This document shows positions 9,110-16,470 of a DNA stretch of 64,000 nt, one piece after another. A program made the position numbers and the translations under genes. Positions within the stretch are counted from its first letter, which is position 1, and the number at the start of each line of letters is the position of its first letter. The notes under the pieces are model-generated. The model searched no databases, was not told the DNA's origin, and was given only the letters and a program-made list of their open reading frames with translations. The stretch comes from Winogradskyella bathintestinalis (lineage in GTDB: Bacteria; Bacteroidota; Bacteroidia; Flavobacteriales; Flavobacteriaceae): NCBI RefSeq assembly GCF_030407435.1, contig NZ_JASDDK010000002.1, positions 838,702 through 902,701 of the forward strand, given 5' to 3'.

Positions 9110-9646
9110 CTAAACAAAAGGATTAACCTCCGCAGGCGTCCCACTTGGATAGCCCCAAGCAACATACTGCGACTTCATATCATCAGTATCAAGATGGACA
9201 AAGGTTCTACCTACTCCAATGCGCTTAAAACCGACATCACGAGCTACAGAGACTAAGTGATTGCGGATAAACGTAGATTGAGCTTTGATATCTACAGCTT
9301 TACAAGTTGGTATTTTATGAGACGAACTGGAAACACCGCCTACTTTCTTGTTGTGTGATGGGCTACGAGCTCCAGAGTTGATCCATTCAAAAATGGGATA
9401 TCCTGTTCTAGCTTCCAGTTGCTGAAGCATAAAGATTAGTTGCCTATCCATACAATTACCAGAGCCAGGAAGATCTGGACTATCAAAAACCGATAAATCG
9501 ATCGGTCGTTGATGGATTTGCACCACTCGATTTTTAACCAACTTCGTTTTTGATTTTCTGTAAATAACAAAAGCACCTATCATCAAAATTGACAAGGTGC
9601 CTAATCCAACATAGATATGTTGATTGTTACTTTTTACCACAGCCAC
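9110..9646 (-). CDS. Membrane-anchored M15-type peptidoglycan peptidase
   Basis: 178 residues starting at a GTG. A single TM segment (about residues 12-29) follows a short N-terminus, so the catalytic part should be periplasmic. SSSHKIPTCKAVDIK (His110, Asp119) and FVHLDTD (His151) supply the three metal ligands of the M15 D,D/L,D-peptidase family that includes phage L-alanyl-D-glutamate endopeptidases. The spacing between His110 and Asp119 is two residues longer than the usual pattern. It is the last gene of the minus-strand block and begins inside the 3' end of a 48-residue ORF. Role: cutting peptide cross-links during lysis or cell-wall penetration. Confidence 0.8.
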   Translation of the reverse strand: MAVVKSNNQHIYVGLGTLSILMIGAFVIYRKSKTKLVKNRVVQIHQRPIDLSVFDSPDLPGSGNCMDRQLIFMLQQLEARTGYPIFEWINSGARSPSHNKKVGGVSSSSHKIPTCKAVDIKAQSTFIRNHLVSVARDVGFKRIGVGRTFVHLDTDDMKSQYVAWGYPSGTPAEVNPFV

Positions 9647-9773
9647 AACCTTTTGCTGTTTCTTTACTTTTCTTGTATCTCAAGAATAAATCCGAACTTA
9701 TTTTTACAGCGCTTAGCAGTATAAACGCCCCAAAAATATAGTTCAAGGTGTTGTTTCCTTTATCCACGTTCAT
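9627..9773 (-). CDS. Small single-TM protein with C-terminal Cys-Gly-Cys tail
   Basis: 48 residues, ATG at 9773, TAA at 9629-9627. The sequence has a short polar start, one hydrophobic helix (NYIFGAFILLSAVKI), then a basic segment and the tail KGCGCGKK. It overlaps the start of the upstream coiled-coil gene's end (9760-9773) and the start of the M15 gene (9627-9646), so it is embedded in the coupled block and is very likely real despite its size. The paired cysteines could bind metal or be modified. No family recognised. Confidence 0.65.
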   Translation of the reverse strand: MNVDKGNNTLNYIFGAFILLSAVKISSDLFLRYKKSKETAKGCGCGKK

Positions 9774-10092
9774 TGTTTTTCTGTTTGTTATATAATTGAA
9801 TTTCGGCCTCTAATTGCTCAATGTATCTTTCAAGATCTGTTATTCGATCTCTTTGCTTGGTAATCGTTTTATTCATCAATGTATTCTTGCTTTCCAGTTG
9901 TTTCAACCGCTTTTCCATATTCTCAGACCATAGCTTATAGTTTTCTACCACAAGACTATTTGCCTGAACATTGAGATTGCGTATTTCAGCACTTTTAAGA
10001 CGCTTTTGCATCCCATATTGCAATAGCATCTCAATGAGTTTCCAGAACCCAGTAGCGCCCAGTACAATTGCAAGTATTTTAATTAAATCCAT
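9760..10092 (-). CDS. Single-TM coiled-coil protein
   Basis: 110 residues. A hydrophobic N-terminal helix (about 5-25) is followed by a long heptad-rich helix from about residue 40 to 105 (KLWSENMEKRLKQLESK and onward). This is a membrane-anchored coiled coil, like i-spanins or small virion-membrane proteins. It sits between the spanin-like pair and the 48-residue ORF in the minus-strand block. No enzymatic motif. Function unknown; a structural role across the periplasm is an inference from shape. Confidence 0.6.
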   Translation of the reverse strand: MDLIKILAIVLGATGFWKLIEMLLQYGMQKRLKSAEIRNLNVQANSLVVENYKLWSENMEKRLKQLESKNTLMNKTITKQRDRITDLERYIEQLEAEIQLYNKQKNNERG

Positions 10093-10143
10093 TTTTTATT
10101 TTACGATTTACTTCGACACCGCTCAGCACAGGTCGTAAAAGCG

Positions 10144-10563
10144 CTATTTTGCTATTATTATTCCAGTTAGTATGAGTAAGCCACCGCCAAAAAACCAGCG
10201 CTCCAGCTTACCTCTTTTTATTTGCTTGTTTTGTTTTTTTATAGTCAAGTTCAGTTCTTGAATATGTGATGCATCATTGTCCTTAATAATTACAAGGTTT
10301 TCAACCTTTTGCTCAAGCTTAAAAATGATGGTATCCTTTTTTTGAGTTAAATACTGCCATCTATAGTTGCGTAGTTGTAGCGTATCAATAATACTATCTT
10401 GATAAAGACTGAACTCTAATCGCTTTGCCAAATACTTAGATTGGGATAAGTCAAAACAGAAGTATTTCTTATTGTTTAAGTCTTGTACTATCGGCTGTAA
10501 ATCCTGAGAAATACTCATACAAGTCCAGAGCAGACATCCTATCAATAGTATTAATTTTTTCAT
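10144..10563 (-). CDS. Exported coiled-coil protein with C-terminal TM, spanin-like partner
   Basis: About 139 residues from the ATG at 10563 (another ATG lies three codons upstream at 10572). It opens MKKLILLIGCLLWTCMSISQ, a signal sequence or anchor with two cysteines; LIGC resembles a weak lipobox, but hydrophobic residues continue after it. The middle is coiled coil, and the C-terminus ends in a second hydrophobic helix, FFGGGLLILTGIIIAK. Its first 95 bases overlap, in another frame, the end of the coiled-coil gene at 10469-10819. Such nested pairs of membrane coiled-coil proteins recall phage Rz/Rz1 spanins. Function is inferred from architecture only. Confidence 0.6.
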   Translation of the reverse strand: MKKLILLIGCLLWTCMSISQDLQPIVQDLNNKKYFCFDLSQSKYLAKRLEFSLYQDSIIDTLQLRNYRWQYLTQKKDTIIFKLEQKVENLVIIKDNDASHIQELNLTIKKQNKQIKRGKLERWFFGGGLLILTGIIIAK

Positions 10564-10819
10564 CCAATGCATTTTGTAAATTTTGAATCGTTTTATGGCT
10601 TAAAACTATCTTACCAGTTAAGCTATCAGTTTGCTTTTTAAGCTTTTTTATTTCTTCATCAAGGCTTACGTTTTTAACCGTAAGCAGTTCGTTTTCTTTT
10701 TCAAGTTTTTGAATGGTTTCATTGTTCAAAGCTTCCTCTTGCGGAATGATGTAAAAGATGAGCAAGACAATAATTCCTGCAATCCAAAGCACTAATAAAA
10801 AAGGTTTCCAAAACTTCAT
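10469..10819 (-). CDS. Single-TM coiled-coil protein, i-spanin-like
   Basis: 116 residues from the ATG at 10819, whose A is shared with the stop of the upstream gene (TAATG), so this start is preferred over the longer open frame reaching 10915. MKFWKPFLLVLWIAGIIVLL forms an N-terminal TM anchor. It is followed by a coiled coil of about 80 residues (NETIQKLEKENELLTVKN onward). This is the layout of an inner-membrane spanin. Its 3' 95 bases overlap the next gene out of frame. Confidence 0.65.
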   Translation of the reverse strand: MKFWKPFLLVLWIAGIIVLLIFYIIPQEEALNNETIQKLEKENELLTVKNVSLDEEIKKLKKQTDSLTGKIVLSHKTIQNLQNALDEKINTIDRMSALDLYEYFSGFTADSTRLKQ

Positions 10820-11142
10820 TACTCCTTTGGTTTGGTTTGAAATAGTTTGTTTAAAAATTTCTCCAATAATAGTTTGTGAAACACCAGCGCAAAAGCAAAC
10901 GATTGCAACAAACATTCAATCATTTTAATCTGATAACCTCTTATGAAATACAAAGCGACTCCGTAAATAATGCCAATGATAAGAACACGATAGCGTGTTG
11001 CTATTTTAAGCTTAAAAACTTCATAGAAGAAGTTGGTCGAGCGGTAATGGTTGAGACCATAGGCAATGACGATGAATGTGAAAATGTAAGCCCAATCCAG
11101 GCTGTTTAAATAATTGGAGATGTGTGATAAAATTTCTATCAT
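10819..11142 (-). CDS. Small multi-TM protein, holin-like
   Basis: 107 residues with three predicted membrane helices: about 15-33 (WAYIFTFIVIAYGL), 50-68 (YRVLIIGIIYGVALYFI) and 78-95 (LLQSFAFALVFHKLLL), and a positively charged C-terminus. Size, topology and location beside peptidoglycan hydrolases and a spanin-like pair fit a holin or a small membrane channel. It overlaps its upstream neighbour by 4 bp (ATGA) and its downstream neighbour by 1 bp. There is no diagnostic holin motif, so this is an inference from context. Confidence 0.6.
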   Translation of the reverse strand: MIEILSHISNYLNSLDWAYIFTFIVIAYGLNHYRSTNFFYEVFKLKIATRYRVLIIGIIYGVALYFIRGYQIKMIECLLQSFAFALVFHKLLLEKFLNKLFQTKPKE

Positions 11143-11387
11143 TTGAATTGTGTTTTTAGGGTTTCTTTTATGCTTTTAATATCTGCTTGCAACGCAGCTA
11201 TTTGATGATTTGGAAATAGATTCTTAGTCAAATGAGCCACTACAACTATAGTTGCTCCCGAAGCCAACAAAGCGAGAACAATCTTGGTTAATGTTTGATT
11301 GGTCAGTGTTACTGTAACTTCCGTCTTGATGCCATCTTTATCTACCAGACCATCTATTAACTCTTTAATGCTTCGCTTTTCCGCCAT
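11139..11387 (-). CDS. Small single-TM protein
   Basis: 82 residues: a polar charged N-terminus (MAEKRSIKELIDGLVDKDG), one hydrophobic helix at about 32-52 (KIVLALLASGATIVVVAHL), and a short amphipathic tail. It starts inside the 3' end of the preceding peptidoglycan-binding gene (23 bp overlap) and ends with a 4-bp overlap to the holin-like gene. No family recognised. Its coupling to both neighbours argues that it is expressed with them. Confidence 0.6.
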   Translation of the reverse strand: MAEKRSIKELIDGLVDKDGIKTEVTVTLTNQTLTKIVLALLASGATIVVVAHLTKNLFPNHQIAALQADIKSIKETLKTQFK

Positions 11388-11868
11388 CTTTTTGTTGCTT
11401 TTTTATGTTGCCCATATTGCGTTCGTTAAACAGCTGTTCTGAAACCTCTTTTACTTTATAGAACCTCAAAACACGTTCTTCAGTAATAGCATCAAATTCA
11501 TCTGTGATTAAGCCTTTTGCAGCACCGTGATTTTTTAAGAGATAGACTCGTAATTGATGAACACGTTCTCCTTTGCTTCCTAATTTTAATGGGAAATCAT
11601 CATTGGGTTCTGGCAGTACTTCGGGCTTGATTGAGATTGCTTTCTTTTCTTTTTCTAAAGGAACTACAGGCTTCATTTCAACCACAGAAACTTCTTTTTT
11701 CTGCGGAATAGGTTTCTCAACTTTTACAGGTTGAGATTCCTCGACGATTGTAAATTCGGCACCCTCAACCGTTTCTTCTTTATCTCTAAAGAGGACGTAA
11801 CCCAACAATCCTAATCCCAAAAGCCCACCAGCGATAAGCAATCCTTTTTGCATTGTTTGTTCGCTCAT
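11365..11868 (-). CDS. Single-TM protein with peptidoglycan-binding-like domain
   Basis: 167 residues. One TM helix at about 8-25 (GLLIAGGLLGLGLLGYVLF) is followed by a Lys/Glu/Pro-rich linker (40-90). A C-terminal domain (about 93-150, LKLGSKGERVHQLRVYLL) has the pattern of PG_binding_1, three helices that bind peptidoglycan stems. The linker length would let the domain reach the cell wall from the inner membrane. It shares one base with the upstream gene (TAATG). Together with the next gene it forms a pair of similar architecture. Confidence 0.65.
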   Translation of the reverse strand: MSEQTMQKGLLIAGGLLGLGLLGYVLFRDKEETVEGAEFTIVEESQPVKVEKPIPQKKEVSVVEMKPVVPLEKEKKAISIKPEVLPEPNDDFPLKLGSKGERVHQLRVYLLKNHGAAKGLITDEFDAITEERVLRFYKVKEVSEQLFNERNMGNIKKQQKDGGKAKH

Positions 11869-12371
11869 TATTTCCCGAGACTTGACAGCGCTTTTCGCAT
11901 TCCTGCGATGTCGGCTTGAGTGAATACTGTTTTCTTTAATCGCTTTTGTGCCGCTCTTGAAGTTTTAGGACCAAATTGCCCATCTACACCATCACGTTTT
12001 GGTCCTGTCTTACCTAAATCTTCTTTATAGATTTTAAGATAGCGTTGCAATATTTTCACGTCAGGATGACGGCTTCCATATTTAATAGGATATCCTGTTT
12101 TGGTAATAATTGGTTTAGTTCCAGAACTCGATGATGTTGAGGAACTCGGAATAAAAGGAGGCGTTTGGTAGCTTGATGAACTACTTGGAACTGTTGTAAT
12201 TCCTGATGAAGAAGCAGTTGCTAATTCAGCTTCTTTTTTCTCCTTTTTCTTGGTCATATAATAATACGCTGTAGCCGCTCCAGCGAGTACCACGATAACA
12301 CCACCTACCACTAAAAGGTCTTTGTTTTTAGCCATAAATGATGGATTCGTTGTTGTTGATTTCTGTTTCAT
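11868..12371 (-). CDS. Single-TM protein with Ser/Thr-rich linker and peptidoglycan-binding domain
   Basis: 167 residues. A TM helix at about 19-40 (LLVVGGVIVVLAGAATAYYY) is followed by a Ser/Thr/Pro-rich linker (50-85). The C-terminal PG_binding_1-like domain runs from about 90 to 160, with KYGSRHPDVKILQRYLK and the typical DGQFGPKTSRAAQK signature. The DGxFGPxT motif makes the domain call firm. The protein would tether the membrane-side structure to the cell wall. It follows the annexin-like genes and is coupled to the gene at 11365 by TAATG. Confidence 0.75.
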   Translation of the reverse strand: MKQKSTTTNPSFMAKNKDLLVVGGVIVVLAGAATAYYYMTKKKEKKEAELATASSSGITTVPSSSSSYQTPPFIPSSSTSSSSGTKPIITKTGYPIKYGSRHPDVKILQRYLKIYKEDLGKTGPKRDGVDGQFGPKTSRAAQKRLKKTVFTQADIAGMRKALSSLGK

Positions 12372-12380
12372 TGGTTCGAT

Positions 12381-12902
12381 TTATGATTGATAATTAGGAA
12401 GGCGTTGCACATAATTTGAAACGTATTCTTTCATTTCGCTTTGGCTTAAAAAGCTATTCAAGTGTTGCCACATATCTTTTTTATAGAGCTGATAATAGGC
12501 TTTAGAAAGACTGGCGATTTGCGTTTTATCACGCAACTTTTTACCGAAAACATCTTTGATAGCCTCTTCATCGTCATTAAAAGTGCCTTTCGCATCCTTA
12601 ATGATTTTAGCCAGTTTCTTAGCCGAAGCATCATCCAGTACTTGAATGCTTTTGGGCGCTACCCATTTCTGGACATCTGTGAGGTAGTTCATATCAAATG
12701 GACTGTTCCAGTTCGGTTCTTGTTTGGTAGTTCCTACATTTCCAGTAGTGACTTGCACACCAGTTCCAATAGATGCGGTTGTTGTGGATTGCAGTGCTTG
12801 TTGCTTTGTACGCTTTCGCGAAAGCGTAACAAAAACAGCTATCCCGATAACGCCAAGTCCTGCGCCACCTATCATCCACCATCCTGTTTTTGAGATTTCC
12901 AT
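12381..12902 (-). CDS. Single-TM annexin-repeat-like protein (copy 1)
   Basis: 173 residues. TM helix at about 8-27, low-complexity Thr/Gly linker, then a C-terminal helical domain containing DDEEAIKDVFGKKL followed by SLSKAYYQLYKKDMWQHL. This matches the annexin repeat pattern (DEEAI...aY...Y.kdL..L). The adjacent gene at 12904 has the same layout and related sequence, including the shared C-terminal LPNY. True annexins bind membranes through calcium; whether this copy binds calcium cannot be seen. A 20-bp perfect palindrome lies within the coding region at 12809-12828. Confidence 0.6.
   Translation of the reverse strand: MEISKTGWWMIGGAGLGVIGIAVFVTLSRKRTKQQALQSTTTASIGTGVQVTTGNVGTTKQEPNWNSPFDMNYLTDVQKWVAPKSIQVLDDASAKKLAKIIKDAKGTFNDDEEAIKDVFGKKLRDKTQIASLSKAYYQLYKKDMWQHLNSFLSQSEMKEYVSNYVQRLPNYQS
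12809..12828. repeat. TTTCGCGAAA-centred palindrome, copy 2 (20 bp)
   Basis: A 20-bp perfect palindrome, TACGCTTTCGCGAAAGCGTA, inside the annexin-like gene at 12381. It is the longest of the three copies. On the coding strand it encodes TLSRKRT, a different frame from the other two copies, so protein sequence conservation does not explain it. Confidence 0.75.
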
Positions 12903-12903
12903 A

Positions 12904-13392
12904 TTAAGCTGTTCTGTAATTAGGTAGCGCCTTCACAATGTTGAGCACTATGGTTATTTCTTCCTTGTCAAAGCGGTCTTTGAGCGTATCAATAAGGTTT
13001 TTAGAATAGGTTTCTTGGTAGGCTTTTGCCACTTGAGAGACCTGAACTTTATCCTTCATCTTTCGGAACACTCCGTAGACTTGTTCTTCATCATCGCCAC
13101 CTTGATACCAGCTTCCCCAAGCTTTGTGAATCTGGTCTGCATAGCGAGAAGCCGTACTTGTTTTTAGCACCAAAACTTCGCGATTTACGGTCTGTAACAC
13201 CTTATTCAAAAAATGAATATCAAAAGCGTTTTGCGAGGTCAGTCCGCTTGAAATTGGTTGAATTTGTGCTTGAATAGCAGTCAGTAATTTGCTGGTACGT
13301 AAGTCACGACTGCGCTTTCTCATTGAGAAAAACGTGGTTCCTATAAATAGTGTTCCCACACTGGCGCCTATAATTTTATACGTCATACTCAT
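12904..13392 (-). CDS. Single-TM annexin-repeat-like protein (copy 2)
   Basis: 162 residues, paralogous to the gene at 12381. An N-terminal TM helix (about 5-25, IGASVGTLFIGTTFF) precedes a basic segment and a helical region. The annexin-like C-terminal repeat contains DDEEQVYGVFRKMKD and AKAYQETYSKNLIDTLKDRF, ending KALPNYRTA. The resemblance between the two copies is confined to the C-terminal domain and the closing LPNY motif. The 3' gap to the next copy is one base. Start overlaps the stop of the upstream gene by 4 bp. Function unknown; a membrane-associated structural role is plausible. Confidence 0.6.
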   Translation of the reverse strand: MSMTYKIIGASVGTLFIGTTFFSMRKRSRDLRTSKLLTAIQAQIQPISSGLTSQNAFDIHFLNKVLQTVNREVLVLKTSTASRYADQIHKAWGSWYQGGDDEEQVYGVFRKMKDKVQVSQVAKAYQETYSKNLIDTLKDRFDKEEITIVLNIVKALPNYRTA

Positions 13393-13835
13393 TTGCCCAA
13401 CAGTTTTAAGCCACGACCTGCAGGTGTGAGCATTGCTAAATCTGATACATCTGCATTCTTTGCTGAATTTTTAAGAAGTACGATAACTCCAACTAACACA
13501 ACCGCAAGTATCACAGGAACACCAATCGATAATACCTTTGTCAAACTTTTCCCCAAGCCAAAAATATTACCACCGATTTCAGATAAATCGGCAATGGTTC
13601 TGGTTGCCATATTGGAAACATCAAGGTTGTTTTGATGGAGCCATTTGTTGAAGTTGGGACTCGTAGTGCAGGTTACTGCACCATTAGATTTCCAAGTAAT
13701 GAGCCATATCATTTTTGCATTTTCTTGACCTAATTCGCTTTTTAGTTTGGCGAAATAGCTTGTCCAGAAGTCACACGGGTCGTCTGCTTCTGGAACTAAA
13801 AAAATGCGGTTATCTATGTTTACTTGTATCGCCAT
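13389..13835 (-). CDS. Hypothetical protein with C-terminal TM segment
   Basis: 148 residues. The first 90 residues form a soluble domain (MAIQVNIDNRIFLVPEADDP, then a Trp-rich stretch with WTSYFAK and MIWLITWKS). A strong TM helix spans about 103-124 (VLSIGVPVILAVVLVGVIVLL), and a short tail follows. The soluble domain lies N-terminal to the membrane helix, opposite to most neighbours. Coupled at both ends: shared base with the gene at 13835 and 4-bp overlap with the annexin-like gene. No known family. Confidence 0.55.
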   Translation of the reverse strand: MAIQVNIDNRIFLVPEADDPCDFWTSYFAKLKSELGQENAKMIWLITWKSNGAVTCTTSPNFNKWLHQNNLDVSNMATRTIADLSEIGGNIFGLGKSLTKVLSIGVPVILAVVLVGVIVLLKNSAKNADVSDLAMLTPAGRGLKLLGK

Positions 13836-14023
13836 TAATTACTCCTGAAAATGGTATTACTGTGTTTTTTGCTATCGGTTTTACTGAAATCGTTCTTTTC
13901 TAAAAATTGCTGAAGGCGAGCTTTGAGTTGCGCTTCTTTTCTTAAAGCGGTACGCTTATCATAATTGATATACAGCTGTCTGCCCAACCAAAAACCAACG
14001 CCTAATGTCAAAATCGTTTTCAT
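13835..14023 (-). CDS. Small hypothetical membrane-associated protein
   Basis: 62 residues: a short hydrophobic N-terminus (MKTILTLGVGFWLGRQLYI) followed by a basic helix (RTALRKEAQLKARLQQFLEK) and a polar tail. It abuts the pseudo-amidase gene (stop of that gene at 14024) and shares one base with the downstream gene. No family recognised. Its place in the coupled block supports it being translated. Confidence 0.5.
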   Translation of the reverse strand: MKTILTLGVGFWLGRQLYINYDKRTALRKEAQLKARLQQFLEKNDFSKTDSKKHSNTIFRSN

Positions 14024-14518
14024 TTACTTTCTCTTGTAAATATTATGCTCGGGAATGTCTAATTCTCTGAGCCATTCTGCTACTTCAAATCCTGGGCTAT
14101 CTTCATCTGCTTTGGCAGGAATCTCTTTAAAACCTGCGATAATGATGTCTGGAAAGCGCAGTATATAGAACTTTACAATCGCTTCGAGTGACTGTTTTTG
14201 TTCATCGGTACGCGTGTCTTTGTCCCAAGCTTCCTTGAGTGTTCTGCCACCTACGTAAGCAATGTGTTTGGCAATTCCCGTGATACCGTTTTGTCCGTGA
14301 GAGATGCCCCATAAATCTGTAGTTGTTGGGCTGTCTTCGCTAATGATGGTTTGTAACACACCATCTTGAAGCACGAGATAATCAATGCCTGGACGATTCC
14401 ATCCAAAACCGCCTTTATCTTTTGGTAGCGTGTGCTGATTGATAATGATTTCCTTGCCAAAGTCTTTCGCTTCGCTGGTGTCTGTACTTTGTATGATGAG
14501 ATAATCTACTTTTTGCAT
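14024..14518 (-). CDS. N-acetylmuramoyl-L-alanine amidase-2-like protein lacking zinc ligands
   Basis: 164 residues with the outline of an amidase_2 (T7-lysozyme-like) domain: LIIQSTDTSEAKDFG, GFGWNRPGIDYLVLQDG, GITGIAKHIAYVGG, TDEQKQSLEAIVKFYILRFP. In active members the first strand reads IIIH, the C-terminal motif is GHRDLP and a Cys follows. Here the aligned positions are Gln10, Phe130 (AGFKEIPAK) and Ser141 (EDSPGFEV), so all three zinc ligands appear replaced. It is therefore probably a non-catalytic peptidoglycan binder or regulator. No signal peptide is seen. It lies directly downstream of the CHAP-like gene. Confidence 0.65.
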   Translation of the reverse strand: MQKVDYLIIQSTDTSEAKDFGKEIIINQHTLPKDKGGFGWNRPGIDYLVLQDGVLQTIISEDSPTTTDLWGISHGQNGITGIAKHIAYVGGRTLKEAWDKDTRTDEQKQSLEAIVKFYILRFPDIIIAGFKEIPAKADEDSPGFEVAEWLRELDIPEHNIYKRK

Positions 14519-14528
14519 CTTTCGTGAT

Positions 14529-14966
14529 TTAAGAGTTTATAGCTGATAAGCGTCTAAAGCCCAATAAGCGATAGACAGGATATTTCTTGATGTTGACTTG
14601 ATTATTCTGATTGCCACCCAAGACATAGATGTGTTTTTTGTCTTCGGAATAGCTAATAAAAAGACCTAGGTGACCTTTCCAACTCGATTTCTTATGACGC
14701 CAGAAGATGACCACATCATTAAGTTGTGGTTGGTTGATTTCCGCACCAACTTGCAACCAAGAACGAGCGGTTAGTTTATTACTTCGTTCTACTTTCGCCT
14801 TGAGCGCTACCCAATTTATAAAGGCAGAGCACCAAGCGGTTTCATCGGTTGTGACCCAAGTGTGTCCTATTTCTTTGAAGTAGTTGAGAACAATAGGATT
14901 GTGCTCTTTGCCCACAATTTCGGTTACACCGTATTGGCTTAAGGCTATATTAATAAGTTGGCTCAT
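14529..14966 (-). CDS. CHAP/NlpC-P60-type peptidoglycan hydrolase (TIGR02594-like)
   Basis: 145 residues. TAWCSAFINWVALKA gives the nucleophile Cys46, KGHLGLFISY gives His99, and VLGGNQNN gives the third residue Asn119. These are the Cys-His-Asn set of the CHAP-like family typified by TIGR02594, often found as phage endolysins. There is no signal peptide, so export would depend on a holin or another route. The gene overlaps the propeller gene upstream by 17 bp and lies 10 bp before the pseudo-amidase gene. The active site appears complete, unlike its neighbour. Confidence 0.75.
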   Translation of the reverse strand: MSQLINIALSQYGVTEIVGKEHNPIVLNYFKEIGHTWVTTDETAWCSAFINWVALKAKVERSNKLTARSWLQVGAEINQPQLNDVVIFWRHKKSSWKGHLGLFISYSEDKKHIYVLGGNQNNQVNIKKYPVYRLLGFRRLSAINS

Positions 14967-16470
14967 TAGGTGGCTCGTCTTTAGGGTTATCGAGCCACGA
15001 TACTGGAATGCCTTTACTCATTTGGACACCAGTAGATATTCTTGATTTTTCGGGAAGTAGATTATACATCTCGATTTGATTGTAATAAATTAGAAAAGTC
15101 ACTTGCTGCAGAGGATTGATCTTAAAACACCAGGTCACGTGTCCATCTATTAAGTTGCCATCAAAGTCAAATACTTCTGACACGTTAGCAAAGTTTTGCG
15201 GACTCTGGCTATTGCTTAAAGAGATGGTTTTACAGAATTCAGTACCAGTGACGGATTTCTCTATAATCTGAAGTGCATTGATGCGGTCTTCTCCAGAAGC
15301 AACTAACTTTACGTGGCGAACCATTGCAGGATTGTATTGAAAATCTTGACGATCTTCATAATATTCCTCGTTTACCGTAACGGTAGGACTTTGAAAAGTT
15401 CCTTTGATTTGAATTTGACTTTTAGCGGAGCTTAAATAGATTATTGAAGGTCCATCAAAACTGAAGTTGTCAAAGTCAACAATTTCTTCGCTACCAATTA
15501 TGGTAAAATTTAAACTAAGGGTTTTCAAAGTTGAATCAGATTGACTTAAAACTCTTATAAGTTTACTGTCACTCTCAAATATCAGTTGACTAGGTTTAGA
15601 AATTCCAAGATATTTAAAATCGATATCCAGAGAGTTGGCATTAATGACATAGATTTCATCGCTTGTGAAACTTGCGGCATAGAAGGAATTATTATCCATA
15701 TCAAAATCAATAGATAAACGCTCGGTTTCAATACCGTTTATTTTATTTTTTAATTCTCCAGATTCACTTATCAAATGAATCTCCTTTAAGCCGAAATCAT
15801 TTACTAAAACATCTCCATTAGAATTGTTAAAACCTAAATTTAGTGGAATTGCAAAACCATCTAATTGATACGATTGATAACTTTGATCAATCATTGTTAG
15901 ATACGTTGATTTAGAATTAGCTACATAAAAGCGATTGTTATAGGTATTGAAAATCACATCAACCGGTTCTACGCCAGTATTGACTATTTCTTTCACTTGA
16001 CCTGAATGATCTAGAATCAATATTTGGTCAGCTCGTCTACAAGCAATTGCGATATCTCCATAATTTGGATGAGAAGGATTTGAGTTATAAGCTATTTTTA
16101 TAGGACCTTTAATATCCACATTAGAATTCGTATTTAAATCAATTACATTATCGATAACTCCTTCCGCTGTTAGTACGGTCATCGCATCAGCACCTTCATT
16201 GATAATGCAGTATTTATCACTAGCTTCATTAAAAATAACATCAATAGGATTTTGTTCAGTCTCGAGTGTTTTATCAAAGGTATTTTTAAAACTCTTATCA
16301 GCCGTAATTTCCTTATCAGATTGTGCTCCCCAAAGGCACACTTCTCTAATATCCCTAGTATGATTGGTAACCGTTACTTGAATAACCTCATTATCTTTCT
16401 GAAGCTGCGCATAAAAACGTTTTAAACTTGCTTGCTTGTCTAACCAAGTATATGGTGCTCTAATACTCAT
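14950..16470 (-). CDS. YVTN/NHL-type beta-propeller protein, candidate surface or spike protein
   Basis: 506 residues. Residues 1-70 are beta-rich (VIQVTVTNHTRDIREVCLWG). About 75-345 form six propeller-like repeats, each with a pattern such as PVDVIFNTYNNRFYVANS or LSIDFDMDNNSFYAAS. About 350-506 are beta-rich again (PAMVRHVKLVASGED, HVTWCFKINPLQQVTFLIYY). The N- and C-terminal parts look like one beta-sandwich with a propeller inserted. There is no signal peptide or TM helix, unlike most neighbours. This is the largest product of the block. A virion spike, capsid-associated or adhesin-like role is plausible but unproven. Confidence 0.6.
   Translation of the reverse strand: MSIRAPYTWLDKQASLKRFYAQLQKDNEVIQVTVTNHTRDIREVCLWGAQSDKEITADKSFKNTFDKTLETEQNPIDVIFNEASDKYCIINEGADAMTVLTAEGVIDNVIDLNTNSNVDIKGPIKIAYNSNPSHPNYGDIAIACRRADQILILDHSGQVKEIVNTGVEPVDVIFNTYNNRFYVANSKSTYLTMIDQSYQSYQLDGFAIPLNLGFNNSNGDVLVNDFGLKEIHLISESGELKNKINGIETERLSIDFDMDNNSFYAASFTSDEIYVINANSLDIDFKYLGISKPSQLIFESDSKLIRVLSQSDSTLKTLSLNFTIIGSEEIVDFDNFSFDGPSIIYLSSAKSQIQIKGTFQSPTVTVNEEYYEDRQDFQYNPAMVRHVKLVASGEDRINALQIIEKSVTGTEFCKTISLSNSQSPQNFANVSEVFDFDGNLIDGHVTWCFKINPLQQVTFLIYYNQIEMYNLLPEKSRISTGVQMSKGIPVSWLDNPKDEPPNEPTY

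Noticed and set aside
10820..10915. Longer start for the coiled-coil gene ending at 10469
   Set aside because: The ATG at 10819 overlaps the previous stop as TAATG and begins with a proper TM anchor; the extension lies within the holin-like gene.
12462..12893. 143-residue plus-strand ORF
   Set aside because: It is the antisense of the annexin-like gene, which has a clear TM helix, domain and coupling to neighbours.
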